A stretch of 64,000 nucleotides of DNA, from NCBI RefSeq assembly GCF_018128905.1, contig NZ_CP063808.1, positions 7,998,001-8,062,000 on the forward strand, written 5' to 3'. Below are positions 7,605 to 15,611 of this stretch, piece after piece (position 1 is the stretch's first letter; each line of letters starts with the position of its first letter). Made by a program: the position numbers and the translations under genes. The stretch comes from Streptomyces sp. A2-16. GTDB taxonomy: Bacteria > Actinomycetota > Actinomycetes > Streptomycetales > Streptomycetaceae. Under the pieces are notes generated by a model. The model searched no databases and was not told where the DNA came from. It saw only the letters and a program-made list of their open reading frames with translations.

Positions 7605-8822
7605 TCACAGCGCCTCGGGGACGACCTCCCTTCGGACCGGGTTCGAAGGGCGGGTGAAATGGCGGGCGGCGGCCGGCACGAGGACCGCCAGAGCGGCCGG
7701 TACGGCGTAGGCCAGACGGAAGTGTCCGGTGGAACCGAGCAGCCCGCTCACGGCACCCCCGGTGACGACGCCGACGTAGTTGAAGAGATTCAGGCGGGCC
7801 AGGACCGCCTCCGCGGCCGTGGGACTCAGCCGGGCGGCGGAAGCGAGGCACAGCGGAGCCAGGACGGACGCGCCGAGCCCCACGGCCCCGGCCGCGAGCA
7901 CGGCGAACGGCCAGCTCGGCGCCGCTGCCAGAGCCGCCAGGGCGCTCCCGGCCAGCAGGGCCGCCCCGCGGACGACGGTTGGCGCTCCGAGGTTCTGCAC
8001 GAGCCGGTCGGCAGCGGCTCGGCCGATGACGGTGCCGGCCTGGTAGGCGGCGTACGCCAGTGGCGCGACCGTGAGGGAGGCGGCGAGGGTCTGGCGCAGA
8101 TAGACGGACGACCAGGCCGAGACCGTGGAGTCGATGACATAGACGACCAGGAGAACCAGGCCGAAGGGCAGGAGCCGGACCCATGGACGACGTCCGGGCG
8201 ACGGCTGCCCGGCGTCCGCGAGGGTCCGAGGCGCGGGGAGGGCGTGGGTGCGCATCGCCGCGACGAGCAGCAGGACGATGCCCGCCTGCAGTGCCAGGCC
8301 GCCGGCCACGGGCCACCCCAGCCGGGCCACCCCCGCAGTGAGCAGCGCCGCGACCACTCCGCCCGCGCTCCACGCCGTGTAGAAGGAGCCGAAGACACTG
8401 CGGCCGTAGGCGCGTTCGACCTCGGCGGCCCGGGTGTTGACGCCTACGTCGAGGGCGCCGACGGCGAGCCCGAACAGGACGTACGCGCAGACGGCGGCGG
8501 CCTGGCCGGGGGCCCAGCCGATCAACAGCAGCGCGACGGCCGCCGCCGCCATGGCGCCGCGCGTCGTGGCGACGGGTCCGGCCCGGCGGATCGCGGCCAG
8601 CCCCAGGAAGCTCCCGCCCCCTGCCGTCAGCGCCACCGCGACCATCAGCGCGGTCGTCAGGAGCGGAGCCATTCCCAGGCGCTCGGTGACGGCCGGAACG
8701 GTCGTGTACACGGCCGCGACGCAGGCGCCCTGTGCGGCGAACGCGATCGCGGCGACCCGCCGGGCGGCGGCCCTGGAGACCGGGTGCCCGCACTCGGAGC
8801 GGGGTGATGCGTTGAAGGACAT
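7605..8822 (-). CDS. MFS transporter
   Basis: The 405-residue carrier has twelve predicted membrane segments. The duplicated MFS layout shows in its two halves, with ALDVGVNTRAAEVERAYGRSVFGSFYTAWSAGG after the fourth helix and a charged linker (ADAGQPSPGRRPW) between them. This subgroup is often annotated as sugar or drug efflux carriers. The start is ATG at 8822 with AAGGCGGGG upstream. A frame running on to 10181 exists but overlaps the AraC gene and is not credible. The gene is divergent from the AraC regulator at 9018, which may control it. Confidence 0.88.
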   Translation of the reverse strand: MSFNASPRSECGHPVSRAAARRVAAIAFAAQGACVAAVYTTVPAVTERLGMAPLLTTALMVAVALTAGGGSFLGLAAIRRAGPVATTRGAMAAAAVALLLIGWAPGQAAAVCAYVLFGLAVGALDVGVNTRAAEVERAYGRSVFGSFYTAWSAGGVVAALLTAGVARLGWPVAGGLALQAGIVLLLVAAMRTHALPAPRTLADAGQPSPGRRPWVRLLPFGLVLLVVYVIDSTVSAWSSVYLRQTLAASLTVAPLAYAAYQAGTVIGRAAADRLVQNLGAPTVVRGAALLAGSALAALAAAPSWPFAVLAAGAVGLGASVLAPLCLASAARLSPTAAEAVLARLNLFNYVGVVTGGAVSGLLGSTGHFRLAYAVPAALAVLVPAAARHFTRPSNPVRREVVPEAL

Positions 8823-9017
8823 GATGGTGCCCCGCCTTCGATTCCTGTGTGCGTGGGAACGGCCGGCCGGTCGATGCGGGCAGGTCGCGGCAAACGTAGC
8901 CGGGGCCCCGGACGCGAACGCAGGACGCGGGAGGCCGTAGAAGGGACTCCGGAGGCCAGCAAGGCGACCGGTGCCGCCCGGCCGCCTACAGTGGTCGCCC
9001 AGGAGAAGGTGAGTGCG

Positions 9018-10118
9018 ATGCCCCCTGCGTCCCCCGCATCCCCCGCGTCCCGTGCCCCCGACCCCGCGAAGCCTCCGGGGACCAGCCGCAGCACCTCGGC
9101 GACGATCCAGCCGAACATCCTGTGGTACCTCGTCGCGGTCGCCGACGAGCGCGGTCTCGACCTGCGGCCCCAGCTCGAACAGGTCGGTCTGGACGAGACG
9201 GTCATGCGCTCGGGTGCGCTGCGGGTGTCGTACCGGCAGGGCAGCGCGGTGATCCGTCGCGCGCTGGAGCTCACCGGCGACGAGCACCTGGGGCTGCGCG
9301 TCGGAGCGGCGCAGCACCTGACCGCCTGGGGCCTGCTCGGCTTCGCGCTGATGGCCGACGACACCCTGCGGCACGCCATCGAGACGGGAGTGCGGTACCA
9401 GAACCTGTCCGGGGCGATGGTGGTGTGGTCGGCCGGTGTCGCCGAGGAGGACGGGGCCTTCGTGCTGCGCGCCGATCTCCCCGACCCTGCCATGGACCCG
9501 GCGGTCGCCGTGTTCCTGTCCGAGGAGGCGTTCGCCTCCGTGGTCACTCTGTCCCGGCTGACCGTCGGCCCGGCCTTCGCGCCCCGAGCGGTGGAGTTCG
9601 CCTGTCCGCCGCCGCGCCGGAGCGAACCGTACGGCGCCCTGTTCGGCTGCCCGGTCCGCTTCGGCGCCCCGGCCAACCGCATGGTCATCGACCCGGCCTG
9701 GGCCCGGGCCCGGATGCCCGGCCGGGATCCGGTGACCTACGCGTCGACGCTGGAGCTGCTCGACGCGCAGCTGGCCGCGCGCCGCGACCAGCAGGATCTG
9801 CTGGAGGTCCTGGAGATCTCCGTCGCCCAGAGCCTCCCGGCGATCCCCTCGTTCGCCGAGCAGGCCCGGCGCCACGCCACGAGCGAGCGGACGCTGCGCC
9901 GCCGGCTGGCCGACTGCGGCACGACGTACGAGGCGCTCGTCGAGGGAGTGCGCCGGGAACGCGTCGAACAGCTGCTGCTCCGCCCGGAACTGACGCTCCG
10001 CGACATCGCCCGCCGGGCGGGTTTCTCCGACGAACGCGCGCTGCGCCGCGCGGTACGCCGCTGGCACGGCACCTCCCCGGTACAGCTGCGCGAGCGGATG
10101 CGCACGGAGCGCCGGTGA
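9018..10118 (+). CDS. AraC family regulator with arabinose-binding-type N-terminal domain (VirS-like)
   Basis: The 366-residue regulator has an N-terminal domain of the Arabinose_bd family (SYRQGSAVIRRALELTGDEHLGLRVG and the following LTAWGLLGFALMADDTLRHA). The C-terminal 100 residues form a double helix-turn-helix (SFAEQARRHATSERTLRRRL; LTLRDIARRAGFSDERALRRAVRRW). This layout is that of OruR/VirS-type regulators. The start is ATG at 9018 behind AGGAGAAGG. It is divergent from the MFS gene and convergent with a monooxygenase-SDR-aldehyde dehydrogenase operon. VirS next to the mymA monooxygenase operon in Mycobacterium tuberculosis is a suggestive parallel. Confidence 0.9.
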   Translation: MPPASPASPASRAPDPAKPPGTSRSTSATIQPNILWYLVAVADERGLDLRPQLEQVGLDETVMRSGALRVSYRQGSAVIRRALELTGDEHLGLRVGAAQHLTAWGLLGFALMADDTLRHAIETGVRYQNLSGAMVVWSAGVAEEDGAFVLRADLPDPAMDPAVAVFLSEEAFASVVTLSRLTVGPAFAPRAVEFACPPPRRSEPYGALFGCPVRFGAPANRMVIDPAWARARMPGRDPVTYASTLELLDAQLAARRDQQDLLEVLEISVAQSLPAIPSFAEQARRHATSERTLRRRLADCGTTYEALVEGVRRERVEQLLLRPELTLRDIARRAGFSDERALRRAVRRWHGTSPVQLRERMRTERR

Positions 10119-10156
10119 GGGCCCGGGGCCGGGGGTGAGGCCCGGGCCCTCACCGG
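10112..10156 (+). terminator. Rho-independent-type hairpin after the AraC gene
   Basis: A perfect 16-bp stem (10112-10127 with 10141-10156; left arm CCGGTGAGGGCCCGGG) encloses a 13-base loop and includes the TGA stop of the AraC gene. There is no T tract, as is usual in Streptomyces. It could also stop transcripts arriving from the convergent operon. Confidence 0.7.
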
Positions 10157-10167
10157 AGTCGACGGGG

Positions 10168-10263
10168 GCGGCCCCGGTCAACGGGTGCGGCCCGGCTCGA
10201 CGATGGCGGCCCCGGTCAACGGGTGCGGCCCGGCTCGACGGCGGCCCCGTTCAACGGGTGCGG
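10168..10263. repeat. 35-bp direct repeat, two full copies and one partial copy
   Basis: A 35-base unit beginning GCGGCCCCGGTCAACGGG occurs at 10168-10202 and 10206-10240. A partial third copy at 10241-10263 runs into the last codons of the aldehyde dehydrogenase gene (stop at 10251). The units fill the space between two convergent genes. The coding end of the dehydrogenase may be the parental copy that was duplicated outward. Confidence 0.8.
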
Positions 10264-11663
10264 ATCCAGACCGTCTTCTCCCTGGTCCACTGGTCGAAGG
10301 CGTTGGTGGACTTCTCCGCGCCACCGAACCCGGACTGCTTCCAGCCGCCGAACGGGGTGGTGATGTCGCCCTCGCTGTAGGCGTTCACGGAGATCACCCC
10401 GGCCTCGATGCCGCGGGCCAGCCGGCACGCCCTGTCGAGATCGCGGGTCCACACGGACGCGGCGAGCCCGTACTCGGTGGCGTTGGCCATGCGGACCGCC
10501 TGGTCCTCCGTGGTGAAGGTCTGCACGGTGACGACCGGGCCGAACAGCTCCCTGGTCAGGACGTCACTGCCGGCGGGGGCGCGGGTGATCACGGTGGGCG
10601 GGTAGTAGGCACCGTACGCGGGCAGACCATGGGGCAGTCCCCCGCTGTGGATCCGGGCACCGCCGGCCCGGGCGGCGCCCACGGCTGCCGCGACCCGGTC
10701 GAAGGCGGCGCGGTCGACGAGCGGCCCCAACTGTGTGCGGGGGTCGGCCGGATCGCCGGTCACCAGGTGCCGTGCCGCCGCCGTGAACCGGTCCAGGACC
10801 TCGTCGGCGATGCTCTCGTGGACCAGGACACGAGAGCCTGCGGTGCAGTTCTGCCCCGTCGTCAGGAACGCGGCCTGGATCATGTCGGCGATGAGTTCCT
10901 CCCCGTAGGCGAGCGCGTCGGCCATCAGCACCTGGGGGCTCTTGCCGCCCATCTCCAGCGAGACGCGCTTGAAGTTGCTGTCGGCCGCGTACTTGAGGAC
11001 GCGGCGCCCTGTCGCGGTGGACCCGGTGAAGGAGAGCGCCCCCACGACGGGGTCACGGGCGAGGGCCGCCCCGGCTTCGGACCCGTGTCCGGGCAGCACG
11101 GTGAGCACCCCGTCCGGCAGACCGGCCTCGGCGGCGAGCACGGCCAGGTGCAGGGCCGAACGCGGGGTCGCCTCGGCCGGCTTGACCAGCAGGCAGTTCC
11201 CGGCGGCCAGCGCGGGACCCACCTTCCAGGCCGTCATGGCCAGCGGGTAGTTCCACGGCAGGATCGCCGCCACCACCCCGACCGGTTCGCGGCTCATGAG
11301 CCCCAGGCCGCCGGACCCGCCCGGCGCGACACGGCCGAAGACCTTGTCGGCCGCCTCGGCGAACCAGCGGATCGACTCGATCGCGCCCGGTACGTCGCCC
11401 GTACGGCACTCGGTGATCGGCTTGCCCGCGTCCTCGCTGTCCAGCCGGGCCAGGATCTCGGCGTCGCGTTCCATGAGGTCGGCCAGCCGCAGCAGGACCG
11501 CGGCGCGTTCCCGGACCGGCAGCCGCGACCACTGCCCGGTGTCGAAGATCTGCCGGGCCCGCTCGGCGGCCTTGGCGACGTCGTCGGCGCTCGCGGCGGG
11601 CAGTGTGGTGATCGGCTCCCCGGTGGCGGGGTTGACGACCTGGAGGGTGTCGTGGGCGGTCAT
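10251..11663 (-). CDS. Aldehyde dehydrogenase family protein
   Basis: The 470-residue enzyme oxidises aldehydes with NAD(P)+. Visible motifs are the N-terminal PWNYPLAMTAWKVGPALAAGNC, the cofactor-binding FTGSTATGRRV, the general base Glu in SLEMGGKSPQVL, the catalytic Cys in TTGQNCTAGSRV and the C-terminal FGGWKQSGFG. The last is typical of betaine-aldehyde or gamma-aminobutyraldehyde dehydrogenase-like enzymes. The start is ATG at 11663 with GGAGGAGGC directly before it, and ATGA overlaps the SDR stop, so translation is probably coupled. It is the third gene of a monooxygenase-SDR-dehydrogenase operon and would finish oxidation of an alcohol or aldehyde to an acid. Confidence 0.93.
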   Translation of the reverse strand: MTAHDTLQVVNPATGEPITTLPAASADDVAKAAERARQIFDTGQWSRLPVRERAAVLLRLADLMERDAEILARLDSEDAGKPITECRTGDVPGAIESIRWFAEAADKVFGRVAPGGSGGLGLMSREPVGVVAAILPWNYPLAMTAWKVGPALAAGNCLLVKPAEATPRSALHLAVLAAEAGLPDGVLTVLPGHGSEAGAALARDPVVGALSFTGSTATGRRVLKYAADSNFKRVSLEMGGKSPQVLMADALAYGEELIADMIQAAFLTTGQNCTAGSRVLVHESIADEVLDRFTAAARHLVTGDPADPRTQLGPLVDRAAFDRVAAAVGAARAGGARIHSGGLPHGLPAYGAYYPPTVITRAPAGSDVLTRELFGPVVTVQTFTTEDQAVRMANATEYGLAASVWTRDLDRACRLARGIEAGVISVNAYSEGDITTPFGGWKQSGFGGAEKSTNAFDQWTREKTVWIRTR

Positions 11664-12538
11664 GCCTCCTCCACCAACTTCCATTGTCCGTCGACCTGTT
11701 GGGCCAGTCCGCGGTGCCGGAGCTCCTCGAGGTAGCGGGCCATGCCGCGGTCACCGCGCTTCAGGAACAGGGGGAAGACCTTCGGCAGCAGGTTCGGCAC
11801 GAGCATCGCGAGCCGCACGAGGCGGGACTCGCCGGGGCGCGGGTAGGCCTCCAGGCGGGGCCGGTCGAGCAGGCTCACCACGGCCGCGACGACATCGGCG
11901 GGCTGCTGGGGCCGGTCCTGGAACTGCATCGAGTTGCCGCCGTCCACGGCCTCCTGCCGCAGCATCCGGGTGTCGGTCGCCGACGGCAGCACCGAGCCGG
12001 CCAGGATCCCCTTGCTCCGCAGGTCGAGGCCGATGGCGAGCATCGCGCCGCGCAGCCCGAACTTCGAGGCCGTGTAGATCGGGGTCTCGCCCAGCGGGAA
12101 GATCCCGCCGAGCGAGACGGTGGTGACCACCCGGGCGTCCCCGGACGCCTTCAGCAAGGGGATCGCGATCCGGGTGGCGACCAGCGGCGAGGTCAGGTTG
12201 AGGGCGATCTCCCGCTCGATGCTCTCGACACTGCGCTCGTCGAAGCGTTCCGCGCTGGTCATGCCCACGTTGTTGACCAGCACGTCGAGGCGGCCGTAGG
12301 TGTCGGCGACCAGCTCGAACAGCCGCTCCACCCGCGCTCGGTCCAGGAGGTCGCAGCCCACACCCGTGTGCCCGGCGCCCGGGAGCTCTGCGGCAACCTT
12401 CCGGGCCCGGGTCTCGTCGATGTCGACGACCACACAGCGGGCCCCGCCCTCGGCGAACCGGCGGCACAGAGCGCTGCCGATGCCGCCCGCACCGCCCGTC
12501 ACCAGCATGACCTTGCCCGGGAAGTCGAACCCGCTCAC
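11660..12538 (-). CDS. SDR family oxidoreductase
   Basis: The 292-residue protein has the classical SDR pattern: TGGAGGIGSALCRRF (cofactor loop), DVLVNNVG, a Ser in VVTTVSLGGIF and YTASKFGLRGAM (catalytic Tyr and Lys). A C-terminal extension of about 50 residues (LVRLAMLVPNLLPKVFPLFLKRG) resembles SDRs found beside flavin monooxygenases in actinobacteria. It probably interconverts an alcohol and a ketone or aldehyde. The GTG start at 12538 overlaps the upstream stop (GTGA), and its own stop overlaps the next start. Confidence 0.92.
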   Translation of the reverse strand: MSGFDFPGKVMLVTGGAGGIGSALCRRFAEGGARCVVVDIDETRARKVAAELPGAGHTGVGCDLLDRARVERLFELVADTYGRLDVLVNNVGMTSAERFDERSVESIEREIALNLTSPLVATRIAIPLLKASGDARVVTTVSLGGIFPLGETPIYTASKFGLRGAMLAIGLDLRSKGILAGSVLPSATDTRMLRQEAVDGGNSMQFQDRPQQPADVVAAVVSLLDRPRLEAYPRPGESRLVRLAMLVPNLLPKVFPLFLKRGDRGMARYLEELRHRGLAQQVDGQWKLVEEA

Positions 12539-13881
12539 GCCGCCGCCTCCGCGTGCCGCGGGGACCGTACGGGCGGCGGCTGTCCCTCGGTGCGCCAGCC
12601 CATGTCGCGGGCGACCTTGCGAAGGTACTTCACGACGGCCCCGCCGTCGACGTAGCCGACGTGGCGGGGCGAGTCGACGAAGGTGAGTCCGCCGGACAGA
12701 TCGGGGCGGTCCGCGCGGATCATCTGGGCGAAGCGCTCCGCGTTCCGCAGCCCCTGCCGGGCGTCGTCAAGGTAGCCGGCTATCAACTGCGCCTGCGCGT
12801 CGAAGAGTTGGTAGGCGCCGGAGTTGGTCTCGATGAAGCCGACGCCGAACAGGCCGTGGTGCTCGCGCGAGAACGACGACAGGTAGAGGTCGGGGTGCTG
12901 CTCGTCGCCGAAGTACTTCTGCGCGACCGGCACCTTGTGGACATAGCCCGTGGCCAGCAGGATCAGATCGAATTCGTCACTGCTGCCGTCGGTGAAGCGC
13001 ACGGTCCTGCCCGCGGTGTCGGCGATGCCGGGCCGGGCGGTGATGTCGCCGTGCTGGAGGTGGTGGATCAGCATCGAGTTGACGGCCGGGTGGGTCTCGA
13101 ACAGCCTGTGGTCCGGCTTCTGCAGGCCGAGGCGCGTCGGGTCGCCGTTGAGGATCCGCAGGAGGGCGCCGAAGAGCCGCTGCTCCAGCCACATCGGCAG
13201 TTTCGGGCCGCCGGCGGCGATGGTGTCCACGGGCCGGCCGAACAGGTGCTTGGGGATGAACCAGTAGCCGCGCCGCATGCTGATCACCGCGTGGTCCGCG
13301 CTGCGGGCCGCGTCGCACGCGATGTCGCACCCGGAGTTCCCCGCGCCGACGACCAGGACCCGCTTGCCGCGCAGCTCCTCGGCGCCGCGATAGCCGACGG
13401 TGTGCCGGACCTCTCCGCTGAACCGTCCCGGCAGTTCGGGGATGTTGGGGTGCCACTGCGAACCCGTGCACACCACGACCTGCCCGTGCACGCTCTGCCC
13501 GCCGTCGGACGTGGTGACGGTCCAGGTGCCGTCCGCGTTCTTCGCGACGTTCTCGACCGCCGTACCGAACTCGATGCGCTCCGTCAGCCCGTACGCGTCG
13601 GCGAAGGACGTCAGGTACGACAGGATCTGCCGGTGCGGCGGGTAGTCCGCGAAGTGGTCGGGCATCGGGAAGCCGCCGAAGCCCGACAGGGTTTTGCTGG
13701 AGATGAAGTGGGCCGACTCGTACATCGGGCTGCCGGGGTTGTCGATGTCCCAGATGCCGCCCGGCCCCGAGTGCCGCTCGAGGTGGGTGTACGGCAGGTT
13801 CCGCTCCGCCAGGGCCCTGGCGACCGCCAGCCCGGCGGGTCCCGCCCCGATCACACACGTATCCGACTGGCTTCGCTCCAC
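12535..13881 (-). CDS. Flavin-containing monooxygenase (FMO/BVMO family)
   Basis: The 448-residue enzyme has two dinucleotide motifs, CVIGAGPAGLAVARAL near the N-terminus (FAD) and VLVVGAGNSGCDIACD near residue 190 (NADPH). Between them is FSGEVRHTVGY, which fits the FMO fingerprint F-x-G-x3-H-x3-(F/Y). It should insert oxygen using NADPH and O2, as N-hydroxylation, S-oxidation or Baeyer-Villiger oxidation. The GTG start at 13881 has GAGGAGG about 7 bases upstream. It leads the operon, which compares with the mymA operon of M. tuberculosis (monooxygenase, SDR, dehydrogenase, VirS regulator). The substrate is unknown. Confidence 0.92.
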   Translation of the reverse strand: MERSQSDTCVIGAGPAGLAVARALAERNLPYTHLERHSGPGGIWDIDNPGSPMYESAHFISSKTLSGFGGFPMPDHFADYPPHRQILSYLTSFADAYGLTERIEFGTAVENVAKNADGTWTVTTSDGGQSVHGQVVVCTGSQWHPNIPELPGRFSGEVRHTVGYRGAEELRGKRVLVVGAGNSGCDIACDAARSADHAVISMRRGYWFIPKHLFGRPVDTIAAGGPKLPMWLEQRLFGALLRILNGDPTRLGLQKPDHRLFETHPAVNSMLIHHLQHGDITARPGIADTAGRTVRFTDGSSDEFDLILLATGYVHKVPVAQKYFGDEQHPDLYLSSFSREHHGLFGVGFIETNSGAYQLFDAQAQLIAGYLDDARQGLRNAERFAQMIRADRPDLSGGLTFVDSPRHVGYVDGGAVVKYLRKVARDMGWRTEGQPPPVRSPRHAEAAA

Positions 13882-14015
13882 GGACCTGCCTCCTCGTAGC
13901 TCCCGCTGCACGGGACGGGTGTTGCAGGAAACGTACGCAGCCGCCGTCCGAGGTGAACTGACCCTCGCGGCCAGGGACCGGACCTCAGCGGCCGCGCCGC
14001 TTCCGGGCCGTCGCC

Positions 14016-14069
14016 GTCACCGGTCCCGCCGTCGTCACCGGTCCCGCCGTTGTCACCGGTCCCGCCGTC
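14016..14069. repeat. 18-bp tandem repeat, three copies
   Basis: GTCACCGGTCCCGCCGTC is repeated three times without gaps (14016, 14034, 14052) with one base change. It lies in the gap between the monooxygenase promoter side and the dctA-like gene. The reverse strand could read Gly-Thr-Gly-Asp repeats, but no ribosome site supports a gene. Confidence 0.8.
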
Positions 14070-14092
14070 GTCCCGGGCGAGCACGCGAAGAA

Positions 14093-14122
14093 GCCGGTCC
14101 GGAGCCCGCGCTCCGGACCGGC
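14093..14122 (-). terminator. Hairpin terminator after the dctA-like gene
   Basis: A perfect 13-bp stem (14093-14105 with 14110-14122; arm GCCGGTCCGGAGC) encloses a 4-base loop. It sits 13 bases beyond the stop codon of the dctA-like gene on the reverse strand, where transcripts of the prpF-dctA operon should end. Confidence 0.75.
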
Positions 14123-14135
14123 GGTACGGGATGGG

Positions 14136-15611
14136 TCAGCCCGCGGCGGGCACGGGCTCACGGCCCGCCCCGGTCGGCGCCTTCGGATCGTCCTCGACCG
14201 CCCCGGCTGCGGTCTTCGGTTCGGCCTCCTCGACCGCCCCGGGGTGCGGGTCGGACGTCGGTCCTGCCTGCGGCCCGGGGGTGTGGTCGCCCTCGGGCAC
14301 GGCGGTGAACGGGATCTCGCCGCGCAGGACGGCCCTGGCACGCTCCTCGTCCAGCTGCCCCTCCCACTTGGCGACCGCGAGCGTGGCGACGCCGTTGCCG
14401 ACCACGCTGGTCAGGGCGCGGGCCTCGGACATGAACCGGTCGATGCCGAAGATCAGGGCCAGCGCGGCGACGGGCACGTGCGGCACGGCGCTGAGGGTGG
14501 CCGCCAGGGCGATGAAGCCGGAGCCGGTCACCCCGGCCGCGCCCTTGGAGGTCAGGAGCATGACGGCGAGCATGGACAGCTGCTGGGTGAGGCTGAGGTC
14601 GATGCCGAGGGCCTGGGCGAGGAAGACCGAGCCCATGGTCAGGTAGATGGCGGTGCCGTCGAGGTTGAAGGAGTACCCGGCGGGCAGCGTGATCCCGACG
14701 ACCGGCTTCGAGGCGCCGGCGTGCTGGAGCTTGGCCATCATGCGCGGCAGCACCGGCTCGGAGGACGAAGTGCCCAGGACGATCAGCAGCTCCTCCTTGA
14801 TGTAGCGGAGGAAGGGCAGCAGGCGCAGGCCGTTGACGCGCATGACGGTGCCGAGCACGACCAGGACGAAGAACAGGGCGGTGAGCCAGAAGGAGCCGAC
14901 CAGCAGGAAGAGGTGGCGCAGGGTGTCGAGGCCGTAGTTGCCGATGGTGAAGGCCATGGAGCCGAAGGCACCGATGGGGGCCAGCCGCATGATCCAGCGG
15001 ATGAGCGTGAACAGGACCCTGGAGAGCTTCTCGATGCCCTGGGTGAGCCCCGCGCCCGCCTCGCCGGCGGCGTTCAGGCCGAAGCCGAACAGCACCGAGA
15101 TCAGCAGCACGGGCAGGATCTCGTGGCCGGTCAGCGCGCTGAGCAGGGTGTCCGGGATCATGGCGAGCAGGAACGCGGAGAGGCTCTCGTGGCTCGCGGT
15201 CGCCTCCGGCGGCAGCCCCTTGGTCGACAGGGTGGAGGGGTCGACGTGCAGTCCGCTGCCGGGCTGGACGACGTTCACGACGACCAGCCCGATCACCATG
15301 GCGACGGTCGTCAGGACCTCGAAGTAGATCAGCGCCTTGAGACTGACCCGGCCGACGGCACGGGCGTTGCCCATGGAGGCGATGCCGTGGACGACGGTGC
15401 AGAAGATGACGGGCGCGATCATCATGCGGACCAGCGCGATGAACCCGTCGCCCAGCGGTTTGAGATCGGCCCCGAACGACGGCCACAGCCAGCCGACGGC
15501 GGCCCCGGCCAGGACGCCGATCAGGCACTGGACGTAGAGCAGGGACAGCAGCCTGCGCAAGCGGCTCGGCGGTGCGTCGACGGTACCCGGGGCGGCGTCG
15601 TTGCGGCTCAT
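14136..15611 (-). CDS. dctA: Dicarboxylate/cation symporter, DctA type
   Basis: The 491-residue carrier belongs to the SDF (DctA/GltP) family. Visible are the re-entrant loop HP1 (VLGTSSSEPVLPRMM), the helix-7 segment SFNLDGTAIYLTMGSVFLAQA and the HP2 region LTSKGAAGVTGSGFIALAATLSAV. These are the substrate and Na+/H+ sites of the family, which imports C4-dicarboxylates. A Pro/Ala/Glu-rich tail of about 60 residues is longer than usual. The ATG at 15611 overlaps the prpF stop (ATGA), so both are translated together. With the isomerase it suggests uptake of an unsaturated tri- or dicarboxylic acid. The divergent LysR gene is the likely regulator. Confidence 0.9.
   Translation of the reverse strand: MSRNDAAPGTVDAPPSRLRRLLSLLYVQCLIGVLAGAAVGWLWPSFGADLKPLGDGFIALVRMMIAPVIFCTVVHGIASMGNARAVGRVSLKALIYFEVLTTVAMVIGLVVVNVVQPGSGLHVDPSTLSTKGLPPEATASHESLSAFLLAMIPDTLLSALTGHEILPVLLISVLFGFGLNAAGEAGAGLTQGIEKLSRVLFTLIRWIMRLAPIGAFGSMAFTIGNYGLDTLRHLFLLVGSFWLTALFFVLVVLGTVMRVNGLRLLPFLRYIKEELLIVLGTSSSEPVLPRMMAKLQHAGASKPVVGITLPAGYSFNLDGTAIYLTMGSVFLAQALGIDLSLTQQLSMLAVMLLTSKGAAGVTGSGFIALAATLSAVPHVPVAALALIFGIDRFMSEARALTSVVGNGVATLAVAKWEGQLDEERARAVLRGEIPFTAVPEGDHTPGPQAGPTSDPHPGAVEEAEPKTAAGAVEDDPKAPTGAGREPVPAAG

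Noticed and set aside
7605..10181. Long reading of the MFS gene as an 858-residue protein
   Set aside because: The N-terminal 450 residues would be antisense to the AraC regulator. A good start with a ribosome site exists at 8822.
12553..13899. A 448-residue forward frame across the monooxygenase gene
   Set aside because: It is antisense to a complete flavin monooxygenase, and its composition is the usual GC-driven artefact.
13851..14084. Reverse frame with Gly-Thr-Gly-Asp repeats
   Set aside because: It reads through the 18-bp tandem repeat and into the monooxygenase start; no ribosome site or conserved part.
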